64,000 nucleotides of DNA from Mitsuaria sp. 7. Its GTDB lineage: Bacteria > Pseudomonadota > Gammaproteobacteria > Burkholderiales > Burkholderiaceae_C. Location of the stretch: the NCBI RefSeq assembly GCF_001653795.1, contig NZ_CP011514.1, positions 4,234,279 to 4,298,278 on the forward strand. Reading direction: 5' to 3'. The notes below the pieces were generated by a model. It ran no database searches. It was not told where the DNA came from and saw only the letters and a list, made by a program, of their open reading frames with translations. The position numbers and the translations under genes were made by a program. Of this stretch, positions 41,109 through 50,350 are shown in pieces (the first letter of the stretch is position 1; each line of letters begins with the position of its first letter).

Positions 41109-43469
41109 TCAGGCGGTCGCCCCGGCCACCGAACGGGCCTGGTCCTGCGGCAGCGGCGCGTCCTGCGTGCGCAGCGTCAGCACCACCGGAATGGACTTCG
41201 ACGTGGGCGTGCCCGCGCCGATGGACACGCTGCTCAGCGGCACCAGCGAGTTGGTCTCCGGGAAGTAGCTCGCCAGGCAGCCGCGCGGGATGTCGTACTC
41301 GATCAGCACGAACTTCTCGGCGCGACGCGTGTCGCCGTCGCTGTAGACGCTGGTGATGTCGACCCACTCGCCGGCCTTCATGCCGATCGCCTTCAGGTCG
41401 TCCCTGTTGATGAACACCACGCGGCGATGGCCCCACACGCCGCGATAGCGGTCGTCGTTGCCGTAGATCGTCGTGTTGTACTGGTCGTGCGAGCGCACCG
41501 TCGCCAGGTTGAACACCACCGTCTTCTCGTCGCCGCGCAGCCGCGCGCGCGCCTGATGCAGCGGCGTGTCCGTCGGCAGCGCGTAGGTGATGAAGTTGGC
41601 CTTGCCGGTCGGCGTGTTCCAGACCCGCTCCGACGCGGTGTTGCGCAGGCGGAAGCCGCCCGGCACCTTGATCTTCTCGTTGAAGCCGGCGAAGTCGTCG
41701 AAGACCTCCTCGATCTTGTCGCGGATGCGCGAGTAGTCCTCCACCAGCCACAGCCACGGCGTCTTCGAGCGGCCCTTCAGCGTCGCGGCGGCCAGGCGCG
41801 CCACGATCATCGGCTCCGACAGCAGGTGCTCCGACGCCGGCGCGTTCATGCCGCTGGAGATGTGCACCATGCTCATCGAGTCCTCCACCGTCACGCCCTG
41901 CGGGCCGGCGGCCTGCATGTCGATCTCGGTGCGGCCCAGGCACGGCAGCACCAGCGCCTCCTTGCCGTGGATCGTGTGGCTGCGGTTGAACTTGGTCGTC
42001 ACGTGGACGGTCAGGTCGGTGTTGCGCAGCGCCTTCCAGGTCGCGATCGTGTCCGGCGTCGCCGAGGCGAAGTTGCCGCCCAGCGCGAAGAACACCTTGC
42101 CCTTGCCGTCGAGCATCGCCTGGATGGATTCGACCGTGCCGTAGCCGTTCTCGCGCGGCGGCTCGAAACCGAAGACCTGGCCGAGGCGGTCCAGCAGCGT
42201 CTTGGGCGGCTTCTCGTAGATGCCCATCGTGCGGTCGCCCTGCACGTTGGAATGGCCCCGCACCGGGCAGGCGCCCGCGCCTTCGCGGCCCAGGTTGCCG
42301 CGCAGCATCAGCAGCGCCGCGATGTGCTGGATGGTCGCGACCGAGTGCTGGTGCTGGGTGATGCCCATGCCCCAGCAGATGATCACGCGCTTGGCCTGCG
42401 CGTACAGGTCGCCGGCGGCGCAGAGCTGCTCCTGCGACAGGCCGGATTCGGCTTCCAGCGCTTCCCAGGACTCGGCCCGGATGCTGGCCTCGAATGCCTC
42501 GATGCCGTGCGTGTGCTCGGCGATGAAGCCAAGGTCCAGCACGCGCTCGCCGCCCGCGGCGACGGCCGCGTCGTCGAGCTCGAAGACGCGCTTGCACAGC
42601 GCCTTCATCACGGCCATGTCGCCGCCGATGCGCAGCTGGAAGTAGTTGGTCGAGATGGGCGTGCTGCCCAGCGTCGCCATCTCCATCTTGTCCTGCGGAT
42701 CGGCGAAGCGCTCCAGGCCGCGCTCGCGCAGCGGGTTGAAGCTGACGATCTTGCAGCCGCGCTTGGACGCCTCGCGCAGTTCGCCCAGCATGCGCGGGTG
42801 GTTGGTGCCAGGGTTCTGGCCCATGATGAAGATCGCGTCCGCCTTCTCGAAGTCGTGCAGCGTCACCGTGCCCTTGCCGATGCCGATGGTCGGCTTCAGG
42901 CCCTGGCCGCTGGGCTCGTGGCACATGTTCGAGCAGTCGGGGAAGTTGTTGGTGCCGAACTCGCGCACGAACAGCTGGTACAGGAACGCGGCCTCGTTGC
43001 TCGCGCGGCCCGAGGTGTAGAACATCGCCTCGTTGGGATTGCTCAGCGCGTTCAGGCGCGCGGCGATCAGCTCGAAGGCGTCGTCCCAGGCGATCGGCTT
43101 GTAGCGGTCCGTGGCGCGGTCGTAGACCAGCGGCTCGGTGATGCGACCCATGTTCTCGAGGTCGAAGTCGGACCACTCGGCCAGTTCGCTGACGGTGTGT
43201 CCGCCGAGCACGCTGGCCGTGGCGCGGTGCGCGGTCGCCTCGGCGGCGATCGCCTTGGCGCCGTTTTCGCAGAACTCGAAGGTCGAGCGGTGATCCCGGT
43301 CGGGCCAGGCGCAGCCGGGGCAGTCGAAGCCGTCCGGCTGGTTGGCCGACAGCAGCGTCTTGGCGCCCTTCATCGCGACGCCCTGCGCCTGCAGATGCTT
43401 CGCGACGCTCTTCAGCGCGCCCCAGCCGCCCGCCGGGCCCTTGTAGAAGTGGATCTTCTGGTCGCTCAT
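41109..43469 (-). CDS. ydeP: FdhF/YdeP-family molybdopterin oxidoreductase
   Basis: 786 residues from the ATG at 43469, chosen because GGAGG lies 5 bp before it; an ATG six codons upstream has no such site. It begins with MSDQKIHFYKGPAGGWGALK and a CPGC pair (C50, C53) in FDCPGCAWPDRDH, typical of YdeP. The bis-MGD-binding region contains MGQNPGTNHPRMLGEL, a cysteine in CSNMCHEPSG, and a C-terminal MGD cap. The family is related to formate dehydrogenase H; YdeP itself is implicated in acid resistance and its substrate is unproven. Adjacent fdhD and an OFA antiporter favour formate or oxalate metabolism. Confidence 0.85.
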   Translation of the reverse strand: MSDQKIHFYKGPAGGWGALKSVAKHLQAQGVAMKGAKTLLSANQPDGFDCPGCAWPDRDHRSTFEFCENGAKAIAAEATAHRATASVLGGHTVSELAEWSDFDLENMGRITEPLVYDRATDRYKPIAWDDAFELIAARLNALSNPNEAMFYTSGRASNEAAFLYQLFVREFGTNNFPDCSNMCHEPSGQGLKPTIGIGKGTVTLHDFEKADAIFIMGQNPGTNHPRMLGELREASKRGCKIVSFNPLRERGLERFADPQDKMEMATLGSTPISTNYFQLRIGGDMAVMKALCKRVFELDDAAVAAGGERVLDLGFIAEHTHGIEAFEASIRAESWEALEAESGLSQEQLCAAGDLYAQAKRVIICWGMGITQHQHSVATIQHIAALLMLRGNLGREGAGACPVRGHSNVQGDRTMGIYEKPPKTLLDRLGQVFGFEPPRENGYGTVESIQAMLDGKGKVFFALGGNFASATPDTIATWKALRNTDLTVHVTTKFNRSHTIHGKEALVLPCLGRTEIDMQAAGPQGVTVEDSMSMVHISSGMNAPASEHLLSEPMIVARLAAATLKGRSKTPWLWLVEDYSRIRDKIEEVFDDFAGFNEKIKVPGGFRLRNTASERVWNTPTGKANFITYALPTDTPLHQARARLRGDEKTVVFNLATVRSHDQYNTTIYGNDDRYRGVWGHRRVVFINRDDLKAIGMKAGEWVDITSVYSDGDTRRAEKFVLIEYDIPRGCLASYFPETNSLVPLSSVSIGAGTPTSKSIPVVLTLRTQDAPLPQDQARSVAGATA

Positions 43470-43624
43470 CGAGTCCTCCGGAATCATTGTTCCCTGTCCG
43501 CCCCTCGCCCAACGCGAGGTCTTGAAACAGAGTCGCCCCGTGGTCGTCGTGGACGGCCGCCGGGGCGAGGGTCATGCTAGCCGGTCACGCGCTCGCGCGC
43601 TGCCGGCGGGGTTTGAGCGCCAGC

Positions 43625-45295
43625 TCAGCTGAAGAACTTCGCGGCGCTCAGCAGCGTGCGATAGATGCCCCATGCCAGCGGGATGCCCACGGCCAGCCAG
43701 GCCAGCGCGACCAGCACCGTCGGCGTCGCCGCACCGGCGCCCGGGCCGCTGCCCACTTCGGCGGCGGCGGCCTTCTCGTGCGCCAGCTTCTTCTCGACGG
43801 CCAGTTCGGCGTCGGTCATGAAGTGCTTGTCGGCGACCGGACGGATGGCCAGGTTGGCGATCAGGCCGATGACCAGCATGCCCACCAGGATGTACATCGT
43901 CTGGTTGTAGACCTGCTCGCGCGGGATGCCCAGGCCCAGCTGGTAGTCGCGCATGTAGTTCACGACGATGGGGCCCAGGATGCCGGCGGTCGCCCACGCG
44001 GTCAGCAGGCGGCCGTGGATCGCGCCCACCATCTGCGTGCCGAACAGGTCGCCCAGGTAGGCCGGCACGGTGGCGAAGCCGCCGCCGTACATCGACAGGA
44101 TGATGCAGACCGCGCCCACGAACGCCAGCTTGTGACCGGCCGCCGCGCTGCTCGGCAGGCTGGCGTACAGCAGGCCGCCCAGCACGAAGAACACGGTGTA
44201 GGTCAGCTTGCGGCCCAGCTTGTCCGACAGCGAGGCCCACACGAAGCGGCCGCCGATGTTGAACAGGCTCAGCAGCGCGGTGAAGCCGCCGGCGATCGCG
44301 GCGATCGCGGCCAGCTGCGTCTTGTCGAGCTCGGCGAACTTGGCCGGCACGCCGATCAGGTTGCCGCCGAAGATCTCCTGCAGCATCGGGCTGGCCATGC
44401 CGATCACGCCGATGCCGGCGGACACGTTCATGCACAACACGATCCACACCAGCCAGAACTGCGGGATGCCCCAGACCTTCTTCACGTGCACGTGGCGCTG
44501 CGTGATCATGGTGTTGGCGGCCTGCGCCGGCGGCGGGGTCCAGCCTTCGGGCTTCCAGCCGGTGGGCGGCACGCGGTAGCCCAGCGCGCCGGCGACCATG
44601 AACACGAAGTACACCAGCGCCATGACGACGAAGGTCTGCATCACGCCCGCGTCGGTCGGGGTGGCGAAGCGCTTCATCAGTTCGACGGCCAGCGGCGAAC
44701 CGATCATCGCGCCGCCGCCGAAGCCCATGATGGCCATGCCGGTCGCCATGCCGCGACGGTCCGGGAACCACTTGATCAGCGTCGACACGGGCGAGATGTA
44801 GCCCAGGCCCAGGCCGATGCCCCCGATCACGCCGGAGCCGAGGATCATCATCCAGAACTGGTGGGTGTGGATGCCGATCGCGGAGATCAGCATGCCGCCG
44901 CACCAGCACACGGCCGAGACCAGGCCGGCCTTGCGGGGGCCGGCGCGTTCGAGCCAGCCGCCCCAGATCGCGGCGGCGCAGCCCAGGAACACGAAGAACA
45001 GCGTGTACATCCAGCCCAGGGTCGCGACGCTCCAGTCGCACTGGGTGGTGAACAGCTGGGCGAAGAAGCCCACATCCTTGCCGCACGCGGCGCCGGTCCC
45101 GGCGGTCTGCAGCATCTTGGACAGCGGCAGCCAGAACACCGAGAAGCCGTAGGCCATCCCGATGCACAGGTGGATGGCGAGCGCGCTAGGCGGCACCAGC
45201 CAGCGGTTGAAACCAGGAGCGGCGATGGTGCGCTCCTTGTCCAGCCAGCTCCCGCTGGTGGATCCGCCGCCCTGATCGGTCAGCACAGTAGACAT
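43625..45295 (-). CDS. OFA-family MFS transporter (oxalate/formate antiporter)
   Basis: 556 residues and 12 or more membrane helices. It is longer than the usual 420 because of an N-terminal cytoplasmic lead and a large central loop. It begins RWLVPPSALAIHLCIGMAYG, the OFA entry helix, and has the motif WFPDRRGMATGMAIMGFGGG typical of OxlT relatives. OFA proteins exchange oxalate for formate or import monocarboxylates. It is 155 bp upstream of the molybdo-oxidoreductase on the same strand. An AGGAGG site lies just before its ATG. Confidence 0.88.
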   Translation of the reverse strand: MSTVLTDQGGGSTSGSWLDKERTIAAPGFNRWLVPPSALAIHLCIGMAYGFSVFWLPLSKMLQTAGTGAACGKDVGFFAQLFTTQCDWSVATLGWMYTLFFVFLGCAAAIWGGWLERAGPRKAGLVSAVCWCGGMLISAIGIHTHQFWMMILGSGVIGGIGLGLGYISPVSTLIKWFPDRRGMATGMAIMGFGGGAMIGSPLAVELMKRFATPTDAGVMQTFVVMALVYFVFMVAGALGYRVPPTGWKPEGWTPPPAQAANTMITQRHVHVKKVWGIPQFWLVWIVLCMNVSAGIGVIGMASPMLQEIFGGNLIGVPAKFAELDKTQLAAIAAIAGGFTALLSLFNIGGRFVWASLSDKLGRKLTYTVFFVLGGLLYASLPSSAAAGHKLAFVGAVCIILSMYGGGFATVPAYLGDLFGTQMVGAIHGRLLTAWATAGILGPIVVNYMRDYQLGLGIPREQVYNQTMYILVGMLVIGLIANLAIRPVADKHFMTDAELAVEKKLAHEKAAAAEVGSGPGAGAATPTVLVALAWLAVGIPLAWGIYRTLLSAAKFFS

Positions 45296-45422
45296 GGGTC
45301 CTCCTCAAACAATGGAAAGGCGGTCGCGACGCGACCCGCTGAGAACGAACGGTGCCGAACCCTCAAACGGTACCGATCGACCGCGTCCCGTGTTCCGACC
45401 TCCCCGTCCCTTTCGGCATCAA

Positions 45423-45445
45423 GAAACCGTTAGGAAACCGGTTTC
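45423..45445. promoter_or_regulatory. 11-bp direct repeats and palindrome upstream of the OFA gene
   Basis: GAAACCG occurs at 45423 and 45434, one helical turn apart, and the second copy is part of the perfect palindrome GAAACCGGTTTC (45434-45445). The site lies 128-150 bp before the antiporter start on the minus strand. A third GAAACCG is at 45556. Confidence 0.5.
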
Positions 45446-45808
45446 TGGTGACGGGCTGAAAAAGTTGGGGCAGAACGCTCGCGGCGGTCGCGATCTTGAC
45501 GCAAGTCAGTGACATCCCTTGACAACCCCATCTAGTGAGCGGACATCTATCGCACGAAACCGACAGCCGGCGCGGAAGAAACGCCTGGCGGTAACCGGAT
45601 GTAGGCATGGGGAGTTCGGGCGATCAACGCACAACACCCCCTGGAGGAGGTGTGCTTCCTCGATGGCATGGGGGAGTGGCGGGCACCAGGGTCGATTGTT
45701 GAGGTCCCCACAACGGTGCGTTGCGCAGCGCAGCATTTATGCGATCGGGGTGAATGCCTATTGTTCGGAGGTTTCCTGTCTCCGAAGGCGTCCATCAGCG
45801 CCTTCTTC

Positions 45809-45842
45809 ACCGGACCGCCCTTCAGGGGCCGTCCGGTTTTTT
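45809..45842 (+). terminator. strong intrinsic terminator without an obvious gene
   Basis: ACCGGAC (45809-45815) pairs with GTCCGGT (45831-45837), with further pairing inside, followed by a run of six T (45837-45842) and CTT. It terminates a plus-strand transcript that contains no recognisable coding sequence. Confidence 0.75.
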
Positions 45843-46041
45843 CTTGGGCGCGCGACGGGCGCGACGCAGGCGAGGGATCGCCGTTTGCCCCGATGAACAC
45901 GTGGATGTATCGGGTTGAAACCTGCCGCTTGTCCTACAAACCCTCGCGACTTCAACCCACGTTCGACTCCCCGTCCACGGTCCAAAGTTGGTCCTAACCG
46001 ATCTCCACCGATCGGTCCCTCAAGCCCAAAGGAGAGACCAC

Positions 46042-46407
46042 ATGAACGCAACCAAATCCCTCGTCACCGGTGCCGTCGCCCTGACCGCCTTCGCCAGCGT
46101 GCTGGGCCTGGCCTATGCGCAGGTCGAGAACTCGACCGAGGCCGCCCCGACGCAAGCCACGCAGGAACAGTACCCTGCCACGCAGACTGAACAGCAGGCA
46201 CCTGCCGACCAGCAGACCATGACGCCGGCCGACCAGTCGAACCAGGCCACCACGCAGCAGCAGCAGACCACGCCTGAAGCGCAGTCGCAGCAGACCCAGC
46301 CCTCGTCCACGGACCAGTGGCAGAACCAGCAGCCGGCCACGCAAGACCCGCTGCCGGCTGAGCCGACCAGCGCCGGCACGCCGGCTCCCCGCGCCGACCG
46401 CAACTGA
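46042..46407 (+). CDS. Gln/Thr-rich secreted protein, unknown
   Basis: 121 residues from the ATG at 46042 with AGGAGAG before it. A signal peptide (MNATKSLVTGAVALTAFASV, then cleavage near AYAQ) leads into about 95 residues that are almost only Gln, Thr, Pro, Ala and Ser. This composition suggests an unfolded, perhaps surface-linked or periplasmic spacer protein. No family is recognised. Confidence 0.65.
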   Translation: MNATKSLVTGAVALTAFASVLGLAYAQVENSTEAAPTQATQEQYPATQTEQQAPADQQTMTPADQSNQATTQQQQTTPEAQSQQTQPSSTDQWQNQQPATQDPLPAEPTSAGTPAPRADRN

Positions 46408-46460
46408 TCGGTGAGTCCGCACCGCCACGCCCGGCACTAGCCTCTCCCTGAAAGCCCACC

Positions 46461-47318
46461 ATGCTGCGCGCCTCCAGCGGGTACTTCTTCAGCGATCCGC
46501 CGCCACCCAAGCCTCGCAGGCCGGTGTCGGGATGGATCCCTGAACACCTGCGGGAACGCGCGGGATGGGCGGCGCAGGGACTGGCGCTGGGTCTGGCCGG
46601 CGCGCTGCTGGCCTGGCCGGCGGCGACCTTCCTGATGAAGCAACTGCGACCGGCTCCGCCCGTCGTGGCCCGACACACCCCTTCCGCACCGGTCCAGCCG
46701 GTCGCCCAGGCCACCGCACCAGTGTTGCGGACCGGCACGGCCGACTTCGGCAAGACCAAGGTTTCCAAGCAGGCTCGCCAGCTCGCCCAATGGGTGATGG
46801 CGGGCTGGGATCACAACGGACGCCCGTTCGCGATCCTCGACAAGCGCCAGGCGCAGGTCCTGGTGTTCAACGCCGACGGCAAGCTCCAGGCGACCACGCC
46901 GGTGCTGCTCGGCTACGCCGCCGGCGACGACAGCGTCGCAGGCATCGGCCTGCGACCCATCGCCGAGGTGAAGCCCTCCGAGCGCACGACGCCGGCCGGC
47001 CGTTTCGTCGCGCAGCCCGGCAAGAACTCGGGGCACGAGGACGTGCTCTGGGTCGATTACGAGGCCGCCGTGTCCATGCACCGCGTGCGCCCGACCAACC
47101 CCGCGGAACGTCGACTGGAGCGCCTGGCCTCGCCGACGCCCAAGGACAACCGCATCAGCTTCGGCTGCATCAACATGCCGGTGAAATTCTTCGAGCAGAC
47201 ACTCTGGCCGACCTTCGGCAAGCAAGGGGGCATCGTCTACGTGCTCCCCGAAAAGAAAACGATGGAACAGGTCTTCGCCGCGCAGATGCGCCGCGCCAAG
47301 GCCGGCCCGTCCACCTGA
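46461..47318 (+). CDS. L,D-transpeptidase (YkuD-type domain), membrane anchored
   Basis: 285 residues. One membrane helix (about 36-58) is followed by a linker and a catalytic domain (about 100-275) with H207 (VSMHRVRP) and the nucleophile C236 in RISFGCINMP, the SxGC(I/V)N/R box of L,D-transpeptidases. Such enzymes make 3-3 peptidoglycan cross-links or attach lipoproteins. The His-to-Cys spacing is longer than in ErfK/YbiS. The domain would face the periplasm. The next gene starts 34 bp downstream and may be cotranscribed. Confidence 0.78.
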   Translation: MLRASSGYFFSDPPPPKPRRPVSGWIPEHLRERAGWAAQGLALGLAGALLAWPAATFLMKQLRPAPPVVARHTPSAPVQPVAQATAPVLRTGTADFGKTKVSKQARQLAQWVMAGWDHNGRPFAILDKRQAQVLVFNADGKLQATTPVLLGYAAGDDSVAGIGLRPIAEVKPSERTTPAGRFVAQPGKNSGHEDVLWVDYEAAVSMHRVRPTNPAERRLERLASPTPKDNRISFGCINMPVKFFEQTLWPTFGKQGGIVYVLPEKKTMEQVFAAQMRRAKAGPST

Positions 47319-47352
47319 CGCGCGGCCGATGCGCGCCCCGCGTCCGTGGTCG

Positions 47353-50334
47353 ATGACCGCTTCCCGCTCCTCCTCCTCCTCCGTCCGGCCGGCGCTTGCG
47401 CTGGCCGTTGCCGTCGCACTCGCCGCCGGCGTCGCCACTTCCGCGCACGCGCAGGTGAGCCGCGCGACCGTGCGCGGCCTCGTCAACGCGCCGGCCGGCG
47501 TCCAGCCCGGCGGCCTGTCGATCACCGCCGTCAACAGCGCCAACGGTGCCCGCTACCGCACCAGCACCCGCGCCGACGGCCGGTACGCGCTGATCGGCCT
47601 GGCACCCGGTGAATACGTCGTCAGCGTCGCCGCGGCCGACGGCAAGCCGATCAGGACCGAACGCATCACGCTGTCCGTGGGCGAGAGCGCCTCGCTCGAC
47701 CTGGGCGAGGCACCGGCCCCGGACACCGCGGGCGCGATCCAGCTCGGCACGGTGACCGTGGCCGGCAACGCCAGCCGGCAAGGCGTCAAGGATTCGCAGC
47801 TCGGCACGGTCGTGTCGCAGCGGATGATCGAAGCGCTGCCGCAGACGACGCGCAACTTCCTCAGCGCGGCGGACCTCGCGCCGGGCGTCGCGTTCTCCAC
47901 CGATTCCAGCGGCCTGAGCCGCGTGCAATCGGGCGCGCAGGACTTCGACCACCTCAATGTCTTCATCGACGGCGTGGGCCAGAAGAACAACATCCTGCGC
48001 GGCGGCGTCAGCGGCCAGTCGGACACGCGCGGCAACCCGTTCCCGCAGTCGGCGATCTCCGAATACAAGGTGCTGACGCAGAACTACAAGGCCGAGTTCG
48101 ATCAGGTCAGCAGCGCCGCGATCACGGCGGTGACGAAGTCCGGCACCAACGAATTCCACGGCGAGATCTACGGCGACCGCACCGGCACGAACTGGCGATC
48201 CAAGAACTCGCTCGAGAAGGAGCGCGAATCCCAGGGCATCGCGCGTCCGTCGTCCGAGAAGTACGAATACGGCGGCAGCGTCGGCGGCCCGATCGTCAAG
48301 GACAAGCTGCATTTCTTCGTCGCCTACGACGCGAAGCGCATCGAGGACTCGCGCCAGATCGCCGGACAGAACTTCGAGAAACTGCCCAACGCCGGCATCG
48401 TGCCGGACCTGCTGTCGCGGCGCGGCAGCCAGGTCGATCCGTTCCACGAGGACCTGTTCTTCGGCAAGCTCGACGCGCAGCTCAACGACGAGCACCGCCT
48501 GACCCTCAGCGCGCGGCTGCGGCGCGAGACCGACCGCATCGCGGAGGACCGCAACCTCTCGCTGCCCGGCAACGACAAGGAGCGCCGCAACGACGAGACG
48601 CGCATCGACCTGAAGCACGAGTGGTCGCGCGACGACTGGCTGAGCGAGGCGCGCATCGGCTACGAGGACTACCTGTGGAATCCGAAGTCGGCGTCGGACA
48701 CGGCGCTGGTCCGCTACAAGGTCTCGACGGCCTCGCCGCAGGTGCTGACCTCGTCGCAGGACGTGATCCTCGACGGCGGCTCGCCCGATGCGCAGCGGCG
48801 CAAGCAGCGCGGCACCTTCGTCTCGGAGGAACTGACCTACACCGGATTCGACGGCCACGTGCTCAAGGGCGGCGTGAAGCTCAAGAGCATGCGCTACGAC
48901 CTGAGCGGCACGGCCAACTCGGTCGACGGCGTCGACGTGCTGATCGACAACGTCACCGGCCTGCCCTACTGGGACGGCGTGAACTGCACGGGCACCAACG
49001 TCTCCAACAACGGCAGCACCAGCGACCAGTGCAACATCCGCCGCGCGGCGGCGCCCTCGGGCGCCAGCTTCAAGAACAAGCAGTGGGGGCTTTACCTCCA
49101 GGACGACTGGAGCCTGACCCGGAAGCTCGAGCTCAACCTCGGTGTCCGCTGGGACTACGAGGACAACATGCTCAACAACGCGTACGCGACGCCGGCCGAC
49201 CGCATCGCGGCGCTGCTGGCGCCGGACGTGACGCGCTACGGCATCGCACCGCCGACGGGCCAGACCTACGCGCAGTCGCTGGCCAAGGGCGGCATCGACG
49301 TGTCGCAGTACATCAGCAGCGGCAACTCGCGCAAGGCGTTCAAGAACGCGATCGCGCCGCGCGTCGGCTTCTCCTACGACGTCTTCGGCAATCGGAACAC
49401 GGTGGTCTTCGGCGGCTACGGCCGCAGCTACGACCGCACGATGGCGAACCACGCCCTGGACGAGCTGCAGAAGAACCAGTCGCCCGGCGGTGAGATCTGG
49501 TTGATCCGCAACGACTTGAAGATGCCCTACGCGGACCAGTTCAGCATCGGGCTGCGGCAGGCGCTGACCGCGACCTGGAACGGCGAGATCGCACTCAGCC
49601 GCGTCGAGGCGAAGAACCAGTTCGTCTGGTTCAGCGGCAACCGCGACGCCGACGGCGGTTTCGCGCAGCAGTCGTCCATCGATCCGCTGTGGGGCGGCCC
49701 GAACGGCTTCGGGCAGGTGGTGCTGGGCGACTCGATCGGGCGCACGCGCACCGACTCGGTGTTCGTGAAGGCAGAGAAGCCGTACTCGGAATCTTCCGGC
49801 TGGACGGCGACGCTCGCCTACACCTACAGCGACGCAAAGACCACCAACCTGCAGTGGAGCAACGACACCTTCGACTGGACCTACGGCCGCGCGGGCCGCG
49901 GCTGGAATCCGAGCACGCTGGTCGACAGGCACCGCCTGGTCGGCGCCTTCATGACGGACAAGCTGCTGCCGTGGGGGCTGACCTTCTCGGCCAAGGGCAC
50001 GTATGCGAGCGGCTTCCCGCGACGCCTGACGAACTGCATCGGCGGCACGCCGCAGTGCTTCCTGGTCGAGGGCGATTCGCCGAGCTTCCGTCAGGTCGAC
50101 ATCAGCATCGGCAAGGCCTTCAAGTACGGCATCCACCAGGTCGCACTGCGGCTGGACGTGCTGAACGTGCTCGGCGCCGACAACTACGGCGGCTTCGACG
50201 ACTGGATCGGCAACGCGCCGCAGGCGGGGGTCACACCCAACCGCCTGGGCGGCGACAACCTCAACCTGGACAAGCCCAACAACATCCGCGGCGACAACCG
50301 CGCGATGCGGGTGGTGTTGAACTACAAGTTCTGA
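47353..50334 (+). CDS. TonB-dependent receptor, Oar-like, with carboxypeptidase-regulatory N-domain
   Basis: 993 residues from the ATG at 47353; an ATG at 47329 is also possible, and neither has a good ribosome site. A signal peptide ends in SAHA-Q, followed by a carboxypeptidase regulatory-like beta-sandwich (about 37-115), as in Oar proteins. The plug domain (about 135-240, with LNVFIDGVGQKNNILRGGVS) and a 22-strand barrel ending in the aromatic MRVVLNYKF come next. The ligand is unknown. A CTGTNVSNNGSTSDQC loop could be disulfide-linked. It is convergent with hicB (16-bp gap). Confidence 0.88.
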   Translation: MTASRSSSSSVRPALALAVAVALAAGVATSAHAQVSRATVRGLVNAPAGVQPGGLSITAVNSANGARYRTSTRADGRYALIGLAPGEYVVSVAAADGKPIRTERITLSVGESASLDLGEAPAPDTAGAIQLGTVTVAGNASRQGVKDSQLGTVVSQRMIEALPQTTRNFLSAADLAPGVAFSTDSSGLSRVQSGAQDFDHLNVFIDGVGQKNNILRGGVSGQSDTRGNPFPQSAISEYKVLTQNYKAEFDQVSSAAITAVTKSGTNEFHGEIYGDRTGTNWRSKNSLEKERESQGIARPSSEKYEYGGSVGGPIVKDKLHFFVAYDAKRIEDSRQIAGQNFEKLPNAGIVPDLLSRRGSQVDPFHEDLFFGKLDAQLNDEHRLTLSARLRRETDRIAEDRNLSLPGNDKERRNDETRIDLKHEWSRDDWLSEARIGYEDYLWNPKSASDTALVRYKVSTASPQVLTSSQDVILDGGSPDAQRRKQRGTFVSEELTYTGFDGHVLKGGVKLKSMRYDLSGTANSVDGVDVLIDNVTGLPYWDGVNCTGTNVSNNGSTSDQCNIRRAAAPSGASFKNKQWGLYLQDDWSLTRKLELNLGVRWDYEDNMLNNAYATPADRIAALLAPDVTRYGIAPPTGQTYAQSLAKGGIDVSQYISSGNSRKAFKNAIAPRVGFSYDVFGNRNTVVFGGYGRSYDRTMANHALDELQKNQSPGGEIWLIRNDLKMPYADQFSIGLRQALTATWNGEIALSRVEAKNQFVWFSGNRDADGGFAQQSSIDPLWGGPNGFGQVVLGDSIGRTRTDSVFVKAEKPYSESSGWTATLAYTYSDAKTTNLQWSNDTFDWTYGRAGRGWNPSTLVDRHRLVGAFMTDKLLPWGLTFSAKGTYASGFPRRLTNCIGGTPQCFLVEGDSPSFRQVDISIGKAFKYGIHQVALRLDVLNVLGADNYGGFDDWIGNAPQAGVTPNRLGGDNLNLDKPNNIRGDNRAMRVVLNYKF

Positions 50335-50350
50335 GGAACCAGCGGATGCC

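Larger units (their letters stand above)
45296..46041. other. 746-bp gene-free region with regulatory repeats and an unexplained terminator
   Basis: No convincing protein gene is present; the reading frames in it are short and arginine/proline-rich. It contains the OFA-gene upstream repeats (45423-45445), a perfect TTGACA box (45519-45524) without a good -10, GGA-containing stretches (near 45643 and 45765), a GAAGGCG/CGCCTTC hairpin (45784-45805) and a strong plus-strand terminator (45809-45842). An ACCGATC repeat with the palindrome ACCGATCGGT (46007-46016) precedes the secreted-protein gene. A small RNA ending at the terminator is possible. Confidence 0.4.

Noticed and set aside
45547..45900. 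117-codon minus-strand frame in the gene-free region
   Set aside because: Arg/Pro/Ser-rich without secondary-structure pattern, no ribosome site, and it would read through a strong opposing terminator.
47170..50136. A 988-codon open frame antisense to the TonB receptor and transpeptidase
   Set aside because: Arg/Ala/Val-rich composition with no domain; the opposite strand encodes complete, recognisable proteins over the same interval.
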